The notes beneath the pieces were generated by a model, which was given only the letters and a program-made list of their open reading frames with translations, searched no databases and was not told the origin of the DNA. The position numbers were made by a program, and so were the translations under genes. From NCBI RefSeq assembly GCF_018446385.1, contig NC_056003.1, forward strand, positions 20,085,198 to 20,149,197: DNA of 64,000 nt, read 5' to 3'. The DNA is from Zingiber officinale. Lineage: Eukaryota > Streptophyta > Magnoliopsida > Zingiberales > Zingiberaceae. Positions 11,869 through 22,050 of the stretch are shown piece after piece; position 1 is the first letter of the stretch; the number at the start of each line of letters is the position of its first letter.

Positions 11869-12006
11869 GTGAGTTTGTCGGATTTGTGTTTTGTGGGTGT
11901 AGTGGAGTAGGGTTGGTTTCGAGTCTTGGTATTACTGTTTTGTTTATTGATTATTATACTACATGGAATGTCTGTGTGTTGTATTTTATTATTTTAATTA
12001 TTCCAG
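11869..12006 (+). other. Intron-like segment in LTR B (5' copy)
   Basis: GGCAGAAGAG/GTGAGTTTG at the left and TTATTCCAG/CCGCCTG at the right match plant splice consensus. They are kept at the same relative place in the other LTR of B (19389-19526), in 61-228 and in J. No transcript evidence is available. Confidence 0.4.
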
Positions 12007-12075
12007 CCGCCTGTGGCTGAGGTATATGAGGATGTAGAAAAGTTTCAGATTGTCTGCCGTACAGGGGAGATGCTG

Positions 12076-12094
12076 TCGAAATTTCCTCGGACGG
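12076..12094 (+). other. Conserved hairpin near the LTR end
   Basis: The sequence around CGAAATTTCCTCGG can fold into a short hairpin 20-40 bp upstream of the LTR end. The equivalent hairpin occurs in LTR 1-336, in A (about 7666-7680) and in J. Confidence 0.5.
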
Positions 12095-12121
12095 GGACTC
12101 CTCCGGGGCGTGACAATTTAG

Positions 12122-12288
12122 TGGTATCAGAGCTTAAGTTTTACGATCTTTGCTTTCGTATTTTGGATATTTGGAATAACCTGATACCAATTTATTTGGT
12201 ATCAGAGCGCCAAGTTGGCGATACTTGTTTGATTTCCGTGTGTTGGATTTTTGAGATTTATCTGATACCAATTTAGTGGTATCAGAGC
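12122..12288 (+). promoter_or_regulatory. Primer binding site cluster of element B (three copies)
   Basis: TGGTATCAGAGC, complementary to the 3' end of initiator tRNA-Met, occurs at 12122-12133 (seven bases after the LTR), 12197-12208 and 12277-12288. The second and third copies are each preceded by the inverted complement CTGATACCA (12181-12189 and 12262-12270), so they can fold into hairpins. The first copy is at the canonical position and is presumably the functional one. Confidence 0.85.
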
Positions 12289-14059
12289 GGGTTATGATAC
12301 CTGCTTTTGGTATTCTAGATTTTTGGGTTAACCCAAGTTTGCGAGTCAAACTGGGTAGTTATTTTCGATTTCACTGATTTTCCATTATGTATATGTTATA
12401 GACTCCGTTTCGGATTTATATGGATTTCCGGTGATTTTCATGTTCGGAATTTTGAGGTCAGAAGTTGGGGACTGGACAGCGATGGAACATCTCCAGACAG
12501 CAATTAGGTATGATGTTTAATTTTATAGTTTATGACATGTATTAGCATTCTTTATTTAATACTTGTCTGGTTGTTGTAACACATATTATATGTGATAGGT
12601 TAGCCATTGAGCATGGTTGACCTTAATAGAGATCAAGGATTATAGTCTTTGGTGATTTTTCATATCATACCATCAGTAGTTTTAGCTTCTGTTACTACTA
12701 GTAGGAGATGGAGGCACGTACCAGCCTCTGCTATTGTTAGCTGGGTAATGGATGATACCTACATATTCCTGTTGACTTAGCCAGTAGAGTTTTTATACTC
12801 ATATCTTTTGGATATTAGGATACCCGATACGATGAAAATTGGTCATTGGGGAGTTATCATGTTTGATCATTGTTGAGAATGGTTTGAGGTTGAGGGATAT
12901 TGTGAGATCAGATATTGTGATGTGTTGATTTCTAATGATTTATGAGAGTAAATGTTATGTGGTTGTCTGATGATCTATTACTAGATATTTGTTTTGATGA
13001 TCTATTAGTGGATAACTATTTGATGATCTATTATTTGGGTTGTCGTTGATGTGACATAGTGAGTGTCATGTATGATATTCACAGGTTTGATGATTATAGT
13101 TGGTGATCAGATTATAAATCAGGTGCTAGAGAGTTTACGGTTGAGTGTGCCTATGAGATTTTAATAAATTTGGTTACTTGTGGTTAGTTAACAGGATGAT
13201 AAAAATTGATAATTGCTTCCTCTGATATTGGACTATGTGGATAAATAATGATTGATGTTTTGAATGCTAACTTGCTCTCATGGGGAGTAGAGACTTATTC
13301 ATTTGATATTATGTGGGCTGATATTTTTGAGGATAAAAATGAGGGTGTCTTGATGTTCTTGAATTCTAACTTTTTCTTTTGGGTCGTACACATTTAGACA
13401 TATGATATTATGTGGGTTGACATTTTCTAGTTTGAGTTGATATAATTAGTGTTGAATTGACCCATGAACTGATTTAGTTATTTGATAATGTAGTATACCA
13501 TTTTATCTTAGTTAATTTTCATTAGTGAATATTGATTTACTCTTGTTAGATCGGTCAGTAGAAGACTGATTTACGTTTGTCGAGTTGGGTAGTCGTGGTT
13601 TGATATACCTTAGTTGCTTGTGGAGGATTAAGGTATTCTTAATTAGTTAGTAGATGAATGATTTAGTTTTGTTGGTTGATCAGTAGAGGATTGCCATACT
13701 CTATTTTTAGAGGTTCGAACCTTTAGGTTATTTGTGCTTAGTTATGTATCTAGAGCACCTTTGAGTACATGTTTGGTACTGACGTGGAAAGGACTGATTT
13801 AGTCGTATACCATTGTCAACTTGGATAGTTTATAGAAGATCGATGTATCTTATTCCATAGGGTATTTTAATTTTTGATTGTATGTACCTAGTTGGATAAC
13901 TTGGAAGGTAACATAGGGAATCCCAGGTTGATTGGGTTAAGTATGTTGATTATTTATATGATTGTCATGTGTTGTAGGAGTCCTGTGATAGATTGCCCAT
14001 TTGCGAGTAGTATTTGTATACATGTTCTGATATGGTTATTGTAGGTTCCTTGTGAATTT

Positions 14060-14580
14060 TTAGCTATGTAGTTAGATGTACGTGTCTGATTGTATTATTG
14101 AAGATATCTTGTCGATTAAATCTGAGTTGTAGTATAAGTACATCTGTGGTGTTTTGATGGAGGTATCTTGTCGATTTAATCTGAGTTGTGATATGTACAT
14201 ATGTGTTTGGTGTGGTATCTGAGGTATTTTTTTATTATGTTTGATTTGTGAGTGCACCTGGGTTTAGTGTGTTTTTTTTGGAAGTATATGTTGGTTATAC
14301 TCTTGGCAGAGGTGTATATATGTCATGTGAGTGTTGTTTGAGGTGTATTGTTGATTTTACCTATGTTGATTTTTGCACACGTGTTCGGTATGTATTGTTG
14401 GAAGTATCATACTAAATATACCTGAGTTGTGTGTGTGTTTGGTGTATAATAAATGGAGGATTATGTTGATCATACCTATGTGGTGTGTGCACGTGTGTCA
14501 GGTGTATGGTTGGTAGCATCATTATGATTTTACCTATGTTGAATGTGGAATGTTGAGTGTGTACATTATATTATTGGTTG
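14060..14580 (+). repeat. Degenerate tandem repeat in element B (period about 70 bp)
   Basis: Units share the order TTGTCGATT(T/A)AATCTGAGTT, then GT-rich sequence, then GGTGT and GGAGGTAT. About six to seven units are seen, with divergence increasing to the right (variants TTGATTTTACCTATGTTG). Confidence 0.55.
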
Positions 14581-14744
14581 TATTACCGTGTCAACTAATT
14601 CTCCGATTAGTGGGTGATCGACCCACTAGGATGATGATAGAGTTGACTATGGATTTGATTTGCTTACTAGGTTGTTATACCTTTGGCTGCCCACAGTGAT
14701 CTGTGGTAGAGCGACCCCAGATAGTCTCTGGTTAGATAGTTAGG

Positions 14745-14945
14745 TGCTTTGGGCACTTAGGTTTGTTCTCCCACATATTGCGGATTGGTTGTAGCGGAGC
14801 ATTGCTCCCATATTTATTGTGGATACATATTTCGGATTATTTGTGGTGGAAAGTTGCTCCCACATATTGAGAATTTCTTGTAGTAGAGCGTTGCTCCCAC
14901 ATATGTGGTATTTCGTGTGATGGAGCGTTGCTCTCACACTGGAGG
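14745..14945 (+). repeat. Tandem repeat with GTTGCTCCCACATAT units in element B
   Basis: Four to five copies of a motif of about 45-60 bp centred on GGAGCGTTGCTCCCACATAT are present. GGAGC/GCTCC pairs can form small hairpins. The function is unknown. Confidence 0.65.
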
Positions 14946-15204
14946 ATCTATTCTTTGGTGATTTATATCGTTGGTGATCAGATTTCTGACTTATTATCGG
15001 AGATCTTATGGTTAGGAATGTCTGTGATACAAACGTTATGTATTTTGGTTTTACCATTAGGGCTTGTAAAGCCTTAGATGTTTTCAAGGGTTCGATGATT
15101 CTGGTATTTCGAGGATGTTTGGATCGGTTTCCATTGTCTTTGCTGACGATGTTGTGATCTATTTCGGATCCGCGGTGAGTCACGCACATCATCTTTGCAT
15201 AGTT

Positions 15205-16062
15205 CTAGAGATGTTTCGATGGGAACATCTATATGCACAGATCAGTAGTGCGTATTTTGGTTGTCTTCTGTGAGATGTTTGAGACACACGGTCACCAGTA
15301 GAGTAGACCGTGGTTCCACAGGAGATCGAGGTTGTTACCGTTGGGAGTAGACGGAGTCTATAGAAGAGGCTCGTAACTTCTTTTGTTTGGCTCGATATTT
15401 CCGGAGATACGTTGAGGATTTCTCTCGGATTGCTATGCCACTTACACGCTTGACCAGGAAAGGCGTGACGTTCACTTGGACTGAGGATTATGAGATCAGC
15501 TTCCAGGAGCTGAAGCGGAGACTAGTGTCGGCTTCGATTTTTGGTTTTTACCTTCTGGAGAGGACGGATTTGTCCTCTACATCGACGCGTCTCTACAGGG
15601 TATGGGTGCTGTTCTAATGCAGCACGGTAGAGTATTCTCATATGCTTCTCGATAGTTGAAGGAGCATGAGAAGAAATACCCAGTTTATGATCTAGAGTTG
15701 GCCGCTATTATTTTTGCCCTGAAGATTTGGCGGCATTACCTGTATGATATTACATTGAGATTCTCACTGACCATCAGAGTCTCAAATATCTGTTCACTCA
15801 GAAGGAAATTAATCTTCGACAGAGGAGATGGATGGAGTACTTGAAGGATTATGATAGTACCATTAGCTATCACCCGGGAAAAGCTAATGTGGTTGCTGAT
15901 GCACTTAGCCGGAAGTCCAGAGGGACTTTAGCTTGTCACCGAGTTGTGGTCACAGACTTGATTCAGGGTTTCTCCAAGTTAGACCTTGAGGAGCAGGGAC
16001 AAACAGAGCAGGGTATTCTTGTTACCATAGTTGCTCAATTGTCAATCAGGACGAGAATCTGA
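15205..16062 (+). pseudogene. Gypsy reverse transcriptase end and RNase H of element B
   Basis: The end of RT and the connection domain are visible as LARYFRRYVEDFSRIAMPLT and RLTRKGVTFTWTEDYEISF (15387-15500). RNase H follows, with [20 protein letters not shown] (15656 on) and the terminal [19 protein letters not shown] (about 15860-15920). Frames change near 15535, 15655 and 15830, and stops interrupt, so it is dead. Upstream of 15205 the RT catalytic motif cannot be found. Confidence 0.88.
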
Positions 16063-16600
16063 GAGGCCCAGTTGTTGGGACCTCATAGAGCTCAGCGTGA
16101 GGCAGAGTGGTCTACACTATCAGACGGAGGATGTCAAAGGCATAAGACTGCCAGAAGAGTTATGCTGACCCGAGCTGGAGACTCTTAGAGTTCTCCATTT
16201 GTGACCATGTATTTCTGCGAGTTTCAGCCACGAAAGGGGTGAAGAGATTTGACCTCAGAGGTAAGCCAGCTCCGTGATACATTGGACCTTTCCAGATCTT
16301 GGAAAGGATTGGAACTGTAGCTTACTGGTTGGCACTATCGCCGTCCTTGGCAGGCGTTCACGCCGTTTTCCACGTATCTATGCTGAGGAGATACGTACCC
16401 GATCCGATACATGTGTTGATAGATAATCTCAGTCCCCTTCAGCCTGACATCACCTATGAGGAGGTTCCGGTATGGACTTTAGACCGGAAAGAGCGTCAGT
16501 TGCAGAACAAGACTATTTGGCTGGTTAAGTCGGATGACAGTATCATTTGGACGAGGAAGTTACTTGGGAGCTCGAGGATACGATCTGAGCTCGATACCCC
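16063..16600 (+). pseudogene. Gypsy integrase C-terminus of element B (catalytic core deleted)
   Basis: After the RNase H end the sequence jumps to the part matching J integrase residue 267 onward (LLGPHRAQREAEW-like), then SATKGVKRFDLRGK, the GPF module, ERIGTVAYWLALSPSLAGVH, FHVSMLRRYVPDP and DRKERQLQNKTIWLVK. The zinc-binding and DDE core, about 800 bp by comparison with J, is missing. Small frameshifts follow near 16530. The element could not integrate by its own integrase. Confidence 0.87.
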
Positions 16601-16726
16601 CATCTTTTCAATTGAGATATGTGATTTAATTTACCGTTCAGCATTTGATACTCTTTACCTGTTGTTGGTACTTGCTGATGGTAGATAACAAAATTTGGGG
16701 ACCAAATTTTTATAAATGGGTGAGAA

Positions 16727-19635
16727 TGTAAAATACCGAAAAATGGCGAATAATAATAAGGGAGTTTTTCGGAATTTTTGGAAATTTTTTGGGAATTTTT
16801 CGGAGGTCGTATGGACGAGTTTACGGGGATGAAAACTGGGCCCCGGGAAAGCCTGTTTAGGCTACCTTATTTAAGCGAGGAAAATTTCTATTTTCTTTTT
16901 CTTTTCTTCTTTACTCGCTCGACTCTTCTCCTCTTCCCCCTTTTTCTCCCGACGCCGACTCCTTGCCAAAATCGCCACGCAACGGTTCCCTCTCCCCTTC
17001 CCCTTCTTCCGCGAACGTCTAAGCCCTCTCTGCCATCTCTCTCAAGCGACGACAAGCCAAGGAAAGCCCTCTTTCCCTGAAACCCTAGCTTCCACCCGAG
17101 CCCTTCACCTCTTCCCTTTCTCTCAGCAAAGCGGCAGGTGGCTGATGCTAGGTTATCGTTTCGAGCCGGCCAGAGGAGGAGCGTGCGGGAGCGGCTACAC
17201 AAGCAGAGGTCTTGGCAGGGGGATCCGGTGAGCATTTGGCGATGCGATGCTGAGGGACACCGAGAAGCTGGTGCTGATCCCGTACTAGGGCGACCTCGCC
17301 ATCGGGGGCTGTCATCTATTTCACCGATTGCCACTTCATTCTCTCCCTCTTCCGCCTTCGATCTCCTGTGCCGCCACCACTGCTTGGTATCGCCGTCATC
17401 GGAAAGGAGTAATCGACGAAAGTGTTCGGGTGGCCAACCTCTCTCCCTGCCGGATTCGAACAAAGCAGCGGTGATTTCATCGAGAAGGTTCGCTGTTCTT
17501 TCGATGCGCTAGAGTTCATCTCGGTGGCTTGCAAATCCGCCTTGGCGATTTGTTTTGGCTGCTGCCATAGAAGCCACAAGGTTCCAGCAGCACCTCCTTG
17601 TCGAATCCTTGGTCCTCACAGGTAGTTAGAGGTAGAGGTAAGGTGCACGGATTGTTCTAGAATTTGGTTGTTGTTTACTGTGATGATTTCTTGAGTTCCA
17701 TTTTGATCTGGACACTGAAATGCAGGGTGTTTCTTGGTTCAGCAGCTGACACATTGGATTTGAATAAGAAATGCTGGGTAGTAGATGTAGCATCGATCTG
17801 ATTTCAGTTTGCTGGTTGAGATATTGAGGTTAGTTATTTGCCCGATCATTGTAGCTCAGTCCATTTCTGCTATGGGATTAATAGGTAATTAAATTTATTA
17901 TGAGTTAAGGTAATTAATAGATGCGTTAATTGATGATTAGTTTGTATTAGATTGATAAATGAGTAAGTTGGATCCAATTTGGGTTAGTTAATTTGGGTGG
18001 ATTGTGTAAGACAATCCAAATGGATGTTCATAATGAAATTAGGAATTTTGTTTAGCTTGTTACATTTTGAATTTAGCTAAATAAAATATACACATTGATT
18101 GATACAGGACTTTGACGCGAGACGAGTATCTCGGAGTCAGATTTGGACCATTTTTATCGGAGGCGGGTACTTTTGACTTTATGTCTTTGATATGCATAGT
18201 AGTGAATTTAACAAGTAGCAATAATTATGTTCTCTTATTTGTTTCGGTTAATCACTACCCGATACCCGTTACATGATTGATTGATTGCTTGTTTTGCATT
18301 TCATGTATTCCTTACCTGCTTATACATGCTTATAGGGGGTAGTGATATATCATGTTTCACCATGTTCAGGACCTAGGTTTTATACCTTCAGTGTACCTTT
18401 GATTTGATTCGTTGACCTATGGTGCACTTTTATATATATATGGATTAGCTCAGGATATTTTGTGGTTAGTGTCATGCACCATTTGCATGATTGCATGCTG
18501 TGCGATAGTCCGCTCCATTATTGTTGAGCACATCGCCAGTTACATGGATCTGCACACACCACCACTCATGGGTTAGTGGTCGATTCAGACAGTGTGTGTT
18601 GCAGCAGGGACTTTGTTTGGCTCCGTTGGTCCGCTCATGGGTAGCATGATGCAACGTGTTAGCCGGCAGGGATTCCTCCCCGTCATCGTGTACCGGGAGT
18701 TGAGAGCATTGCGCTCCCCCATTTATGATTTGGGGTAGGAGGATAGGTGTACTCGGAAAGTATCCCGTCCACTCGGTCACTCATCAGGAGTAGTGGCGAC
18801 GGAGTGCACGGTTGTCACAGCCCTACCCACTCGGCCTCACTATTGTGTGTGAGATGATCGACTGGCGTCAGGGGTGACCAGGACGCATCATTGGCATCAT
18901 ATGCATGATGCATTTATTGCTTGTGTTTGTGCTTGCTGCATTTATATGTTGTATATTGTTTGGACGTCTATGTTTGACATGCATACAGGATTTCTATGCA
19001 ACTCGGACTATTTGTCCTTATACCCAGGTCCTGGTAAGTACAGTTTTTCTCATGTTTACTTCAGTTGCATTTCATCCTTTCATATCAAGAGACTGTACGC
19101 ATGATTAGTGCTAGATGTTATTTCCCTACTTTGCATATCAGTTGTACCTGCTGAGTGTTGGACTCACCCCGCCTCCATTGTTGTTATTTTTCAGGTTGAT
19201 GCTGTCAGGAGAGAGTTCCAGTTGCTAGTCCCTGTAGATCTCAAAGATATTGTTGGTCTTTTGGTTTTTCTTACTTATATTATGCTAAACTTGTTCTGGT
19301 TGATGGTATGACATTGTATGGATTTTGTGATGTCGATGGATTTTTATTCGATATGTTTTACTACATGCCTGCCTGGATGGCAGAAGAGGTGAGTTTGTCG
19401 GATTTGTGTTTTGTGGGTGTAGTGGAGTAGGGTTGGTTTCGAGTCTTGGTATTACTGTTTTGTTTATTGATTATTATACTGCATGGAATGTCTGTGTGTT
19501 GTATCTTATTATTTTTATTATTCCAGCCGCCTGTGGCTGAGGTATATGAGGATGTAGAAAAGTTTCAGATTGTCCGCCATACAGGGGAGATGCTGTCGAA
19601 ATTTCCTCGGACAGGGACTCCTCCGGGGCATGACA
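16727..19635 (+). repeat. 3' LTR of element B
   Basis: The LTR is 2.9 kb and co-linear with 9222-12115, with scattered substitutions and small indels. One example is an extra segment around 18460-18490 (TGGTTAGTGTCATGCACC). It ends GGGCATGACA at 19635 followed by the second GGAGA. Confidence 0.93.
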
Positions 19636-19754
19636 GGAGACATCCGAGGGGCGCGAGGCTGATGGAGGAGGCTAGAAGGCTACGTCTAAGTTGGTCGGGT
19701 GAGGATGAGTGCTGAGTGATTGTACTTAGGGTAAAATTCTATGTGTTTAGGATT

Positions 19755-19862
19755 TACTGTACCAGTACCGCAGTGACACGGCAGTAGTACTGTAGCGACA
19801 CTGTAGCAGTAATGTAGCGACACTATAGTAGTACTATTGTGACATTGTAGCAGTACTGTAGC
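19755..19862 (+). repeat. Short tandem repeat GTAGCGACACTGTAGCAGTA in LTR H
   Basis: Four to five imperfect units of about 20-24 bp directly precede the palindrome array. Confidence 0.7.
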
Positions 19863-19863
19863 A

Positions 19864-19981
19864 GTCGACTGGTTACTGTAGAAGTCGACTGGTACACTAT
19901 TGCAGTCGACTGGTAGCCGACAGTTGAGTAACGGTCGGCTTCACTTAAAGGACCGGTCGACTGGTGCATACACCAGTCGAC
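19864..19981 (+). repeat. GTCGAC palindrome array upstream of the H promoter
   Basis: Five exact GTCGAC cores occur at 19864, 19884, 19905, 19956 and 19976, each within CAGTCGACTGGT or a close form. The first three are 20-21 bp apart, about two helical turns. The array ends about 40 bp before the TATA box. Confidence 0.9.
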
Positions 19982-20021
19982 TGGTAGCGGGAAAAAAGCT
20001 TCGTGTTTTCCTCTCGAACTC

Positions 20022-20029
20022 TATTTAAT
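20022..20029 (+). promoter_or_regulatory. TATA box of LTR H
   Basis: TATTTAAT lies directly downstream of the palindrome array. The probable start site lies about 30 bp further on. Confidence 0.55.
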
Positions 20030-20439
20030 AGAGCTCGGGGTGCTTGGGCATAGTTGATGAAATAAAGGTGGTTAACCCCTATTAGTAGTCTTCCAAAGCG
20101 TCCAAGCTCTTCTTGTGATCTAAGAGTGTTTGGATCAAGGTTGTGGTGAGGTTTCTCCACCTAGAAGGAGGTTTGAGCTTGCCGGAGGTTTCCAGGGAGT
20201 CATCCACTGACGGATCGGGATCTTCCACCTTACGGACAGCCATGGAGTAGGAGCTCTAATCTCCGAATCACGTAAACGCCTTGTGTTACGGTTTATTTTG
20301 TCTTTTCCTATTGTTTATAGGGTTTAGCTTTCTTCTTGTCAGTTTGTATTTTGTTTTCCGCTACGCACTAAGAAGTGTAGGAAGTGACGATTTGGGTGAG
20401 ACGTTATTCACCTCCTCTAGCGATGTCAATGTCCCAACA

Positions 20440-21720
20440 AATGCGTATCTGAAGGAGCATGCATAAACTCTGAGAGCTTATTGACCACAAAGGAAATATC
20501 AGGACAAGTCATACGGAGATGTTGTAAGCTCCCAACCACTTGTCGGAACTTAGTCGCATCAAAAAATAAAGACCCATCATGTAAAGTAAGACAAGAGTTA
20601 GCAGCAATAAGAGTGGAGACCGGCTTGGAGTCAAGCATGCGCTGTTTGGAGAGAAGATCAATGACATACTTTTGCTGAGACAAGAGAAGACCATTTGAGG
20701 TTGGGTGAACCTCAACACCGCAGAAGAGGGAAAGAGCCCCAAGATCCTTAATGGCAAATTTTGTATGAAGTTTACATACTATGATGTCAACAGAAGAAGC
20801 ATCACTCCCTGTAATGATTAAATCATCAACATATACATGCAAATAGATAAGAGTATCATCCCGAAAATAAACAAATAAGGAGGTGTTAGCCTGAGATGCG
20901 ACAAACCCAAGAGAGACCAAGAAAATGCGAAGCTCCAAATACCAAGCGCACGGAGCCTGCTTCAGGCCATAAAGTGCCTTATGCAAACGACACACATGAT
21001 CCGGAAACTCAGCACTGAAACGTATATAAACCTCCTCTTCAAGGCGACCATTAAGAAACGTATTGTTAACATCAAGTTGGCGAAGACACCACCCCCAATT
21101 CACACCCAAACTAAGAATAATGTGCATTGTTACTGTATTAATAACAGGGTTGAATGTATCATGAAAGTCAACACCAGGACGCTGATGAAAACCCTTGGCA
21201 ACAAGGTGAGCCTTATACCGATCAATTGAGCCATCAGAATTACGCTTAATGCGAAACACCCACCTGTTACCCACAAGATTTTGGTCTGACGAAGGCGGGA
21301 CAAGAGTCCAAGTCTGATTACGGAGAAGAGAATCATACTCTTCGTGCATAGCCTGTACCCAATTCGGATCTTTGAGTGCTTGCGTGACAGAGGAGAGTTC
21401 ACAGGGTTGTGGAAGGCTAATATGAAGAAGATACTTTGGATTGAGTTTGTAGATGGCATATTTGGAGTGAGTTTGCATGGGATGTTGGTTTTAAGAAGCG
21501 AGGGGGGGATAGAGAGGCGATGGGCTAGAGGGTCGGTCGCCACTAGGCAGCGTGGGCGGCCCGACAACAAGAGGCGGTGATGGTGGCGGCGATGACAGCG
21601 GTGAAGAAGTCGGTTGCGGGTGGCTAGCTACGACTAGTGGCAGGTTGCGGAACCGGTGCCGGAGGGTCCCACGAGAGGACTGGTGCAATAGAAAGCTCAG
21701 AATCAATGTCTATTACTGGC
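20440..21720 (-). pseudogene. Ty1/copia reverse transcriptase of element I, 3'-truncated
   Basis: A 350-codon frame (21478 down to 20426, the last few codons from LTR H) reads as copia RT. It contains NQTWTLVPPSSDQNLVGNRW and SIDRYKAHLVAKGFHQRPGV, the first catalytic aspartate in RQLDVNNTFLNG (residue 136), LYGLKQAPCAWY, and the catalytic YVDD at residues 216-219. Upstream (21720-21480) lies a proline-rich linker that is in frame but ends in a stop before the RT frame. RT similarity ends abruptly at 20440 where LTR H inserted, removing RNase H. The family resembles the Ale/Retrofit group. It is the best preserved RT in the window, but it is cut from its promoter and from the rest of pol. Confidence 0.92.
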
Positions 21721-21759
21721 CAAAATTTGCGTCTTCATTATCATCCCCTTTTGCCTTTT

Positions 21760-22050
21760 CTATATCTGTCTCGTCATTATTTCCTTATGGCATAGTCGTT
21801 TAGGTCATCCATCATTAGATGTTTTGCAATATTTTTTGTTATCCTTGGGTCTTTCGTTTCCTGTGGATACTTTGTCTAATTTTTCATGCACTTCGTGCAA
21901 TATTAATAAGAGTCATAAATTTTCCTTTCATAAATCTAGTATTTCGTCTCGTGCTCCTTTGGATATTATATTTTCTGATGTTTGGACATCTCCTATATCA
22001 TCATTTGATGGACTCAAGTATTATGTTATCTTTGTTGATCATTTTATAAG
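21760..22050 (+). pseudogene. Copia GAG-pre-integrase and integrase start, inverted segment of element I
   Basis: On the plus strand the frames read SLWHSRLGHPSLDVLQYF (the GAG-pre-integrase HSRLGH signature), CTSCNINKSHKFSFH (the zinc-binding CxxC), and LDIIFSDVWTSPISSFDG then YYVIFVDHF, the first part of the integrase core. The flanking RT (20440-21720) and gag (22051-22200) pieces of the same kind of element are on the minus strand. This segment is therefore inverted relative to its neighbours. Confidence 0.87.

Larger units (their letters stand above)
9222..12115 (+). repeat. 5' LTR of element B
   Basis: The LTR is 2.9 kb. A TATA-like TTATTTAAGCG (about 9371) precedes a CT-rich then GC-rich leader (9420-10130) that ends at CCTCACAG/GTAGTTAG, a donor-like junction. 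Further splice-like junctions occur at 11674 (TTTTTTAG) and 11868/12006. Open frames inside the GC-rich leader are not matched by any known protein and run in several frames, so I treat them as incidental. Confidence 0.93.
12289..15204 (+). mobile_element. Element B internal region without recognisable genes
   Basis: The first 200 bases still resemble J (GGAACATCTCCAGACAGCAA near 12483 parallels the J leader), and then similarity stops. The remaining 2.7 kb is TG-rich, AT-rich and full of stops, with two degenerate tandem arrays (14060-14580 and 14745-14945). No gag, protease or N-terminal RT motif could be found. It is either an extremely decayed gag-pol region or replacement DNA, as in large non-coding retrotransposon derivatives. 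Confidence 0.6.
9222..19635 (+). mobile_element. Ty3/gypsy element B, complete ends, defective interior
   Basis: Two long LTRs (9222-12115 and 16727-19635) flank a 4.6-kb internal region. Both begin TGTAAAATACCGAAAAATGG and end GGGC(G/A)TGACA. A perfect 5-bp target duplication GGAGA flanks the element. The internal region starts with a tRNA-Met primer binding site and ends with a purine-rich stretch before the 3' LTR. Only pol remnants remain: the end of RT, RNase H, and the integrase C-terminus, with the integrase catalytic core deleted. Gag is not recognisable. The LTRs look about 95 percent or more identical by eye, so the element moved fairly recently and must have used enzymes from a relative such as J. 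Confidence 0.95.
19641..20439 (+). mobile_element. LTR of element H, second part
   Basis: It continues from 9221 after the duplicated GGAGA. In order it holds a GTAGCGACACTGTAGCAG-type repeat (19755-19862), the GTCGAC palindrome array (19864-19981), a TATA box (20022-20029), a leader, and the end GATGTCAATGTCCCAACA at 20439. Directly after it the reverse transcriptase of copia element I begins, so H inserted into I. The right target copy would be atgcg (20440-20444); the left one is off the window. Confidence 0.85.

Noticed and set aside
12122..12288. Possible tRNA gene because of the tRNA-Met-like 12-mers
   Set aside because: Only the complement of the tRNA 3' end is present; there are no arms or promoter boxes. 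These are primer binding sites.
16888..17463. A 191-codon minus-strand open frame inside LTR B (with shorter partners at 9477-9839)
   Set aside because: It lies in the GC-rich leader of the LTR, antisense to the element, is not kept open in the other LTR copy, and has low-complexity Arg/Gly composition.
20281..20466. A 61-codon plus-strand frame across the H/I joint
   Set aside because: It is hydrophobic text from the LTR leader running into antisense RT.
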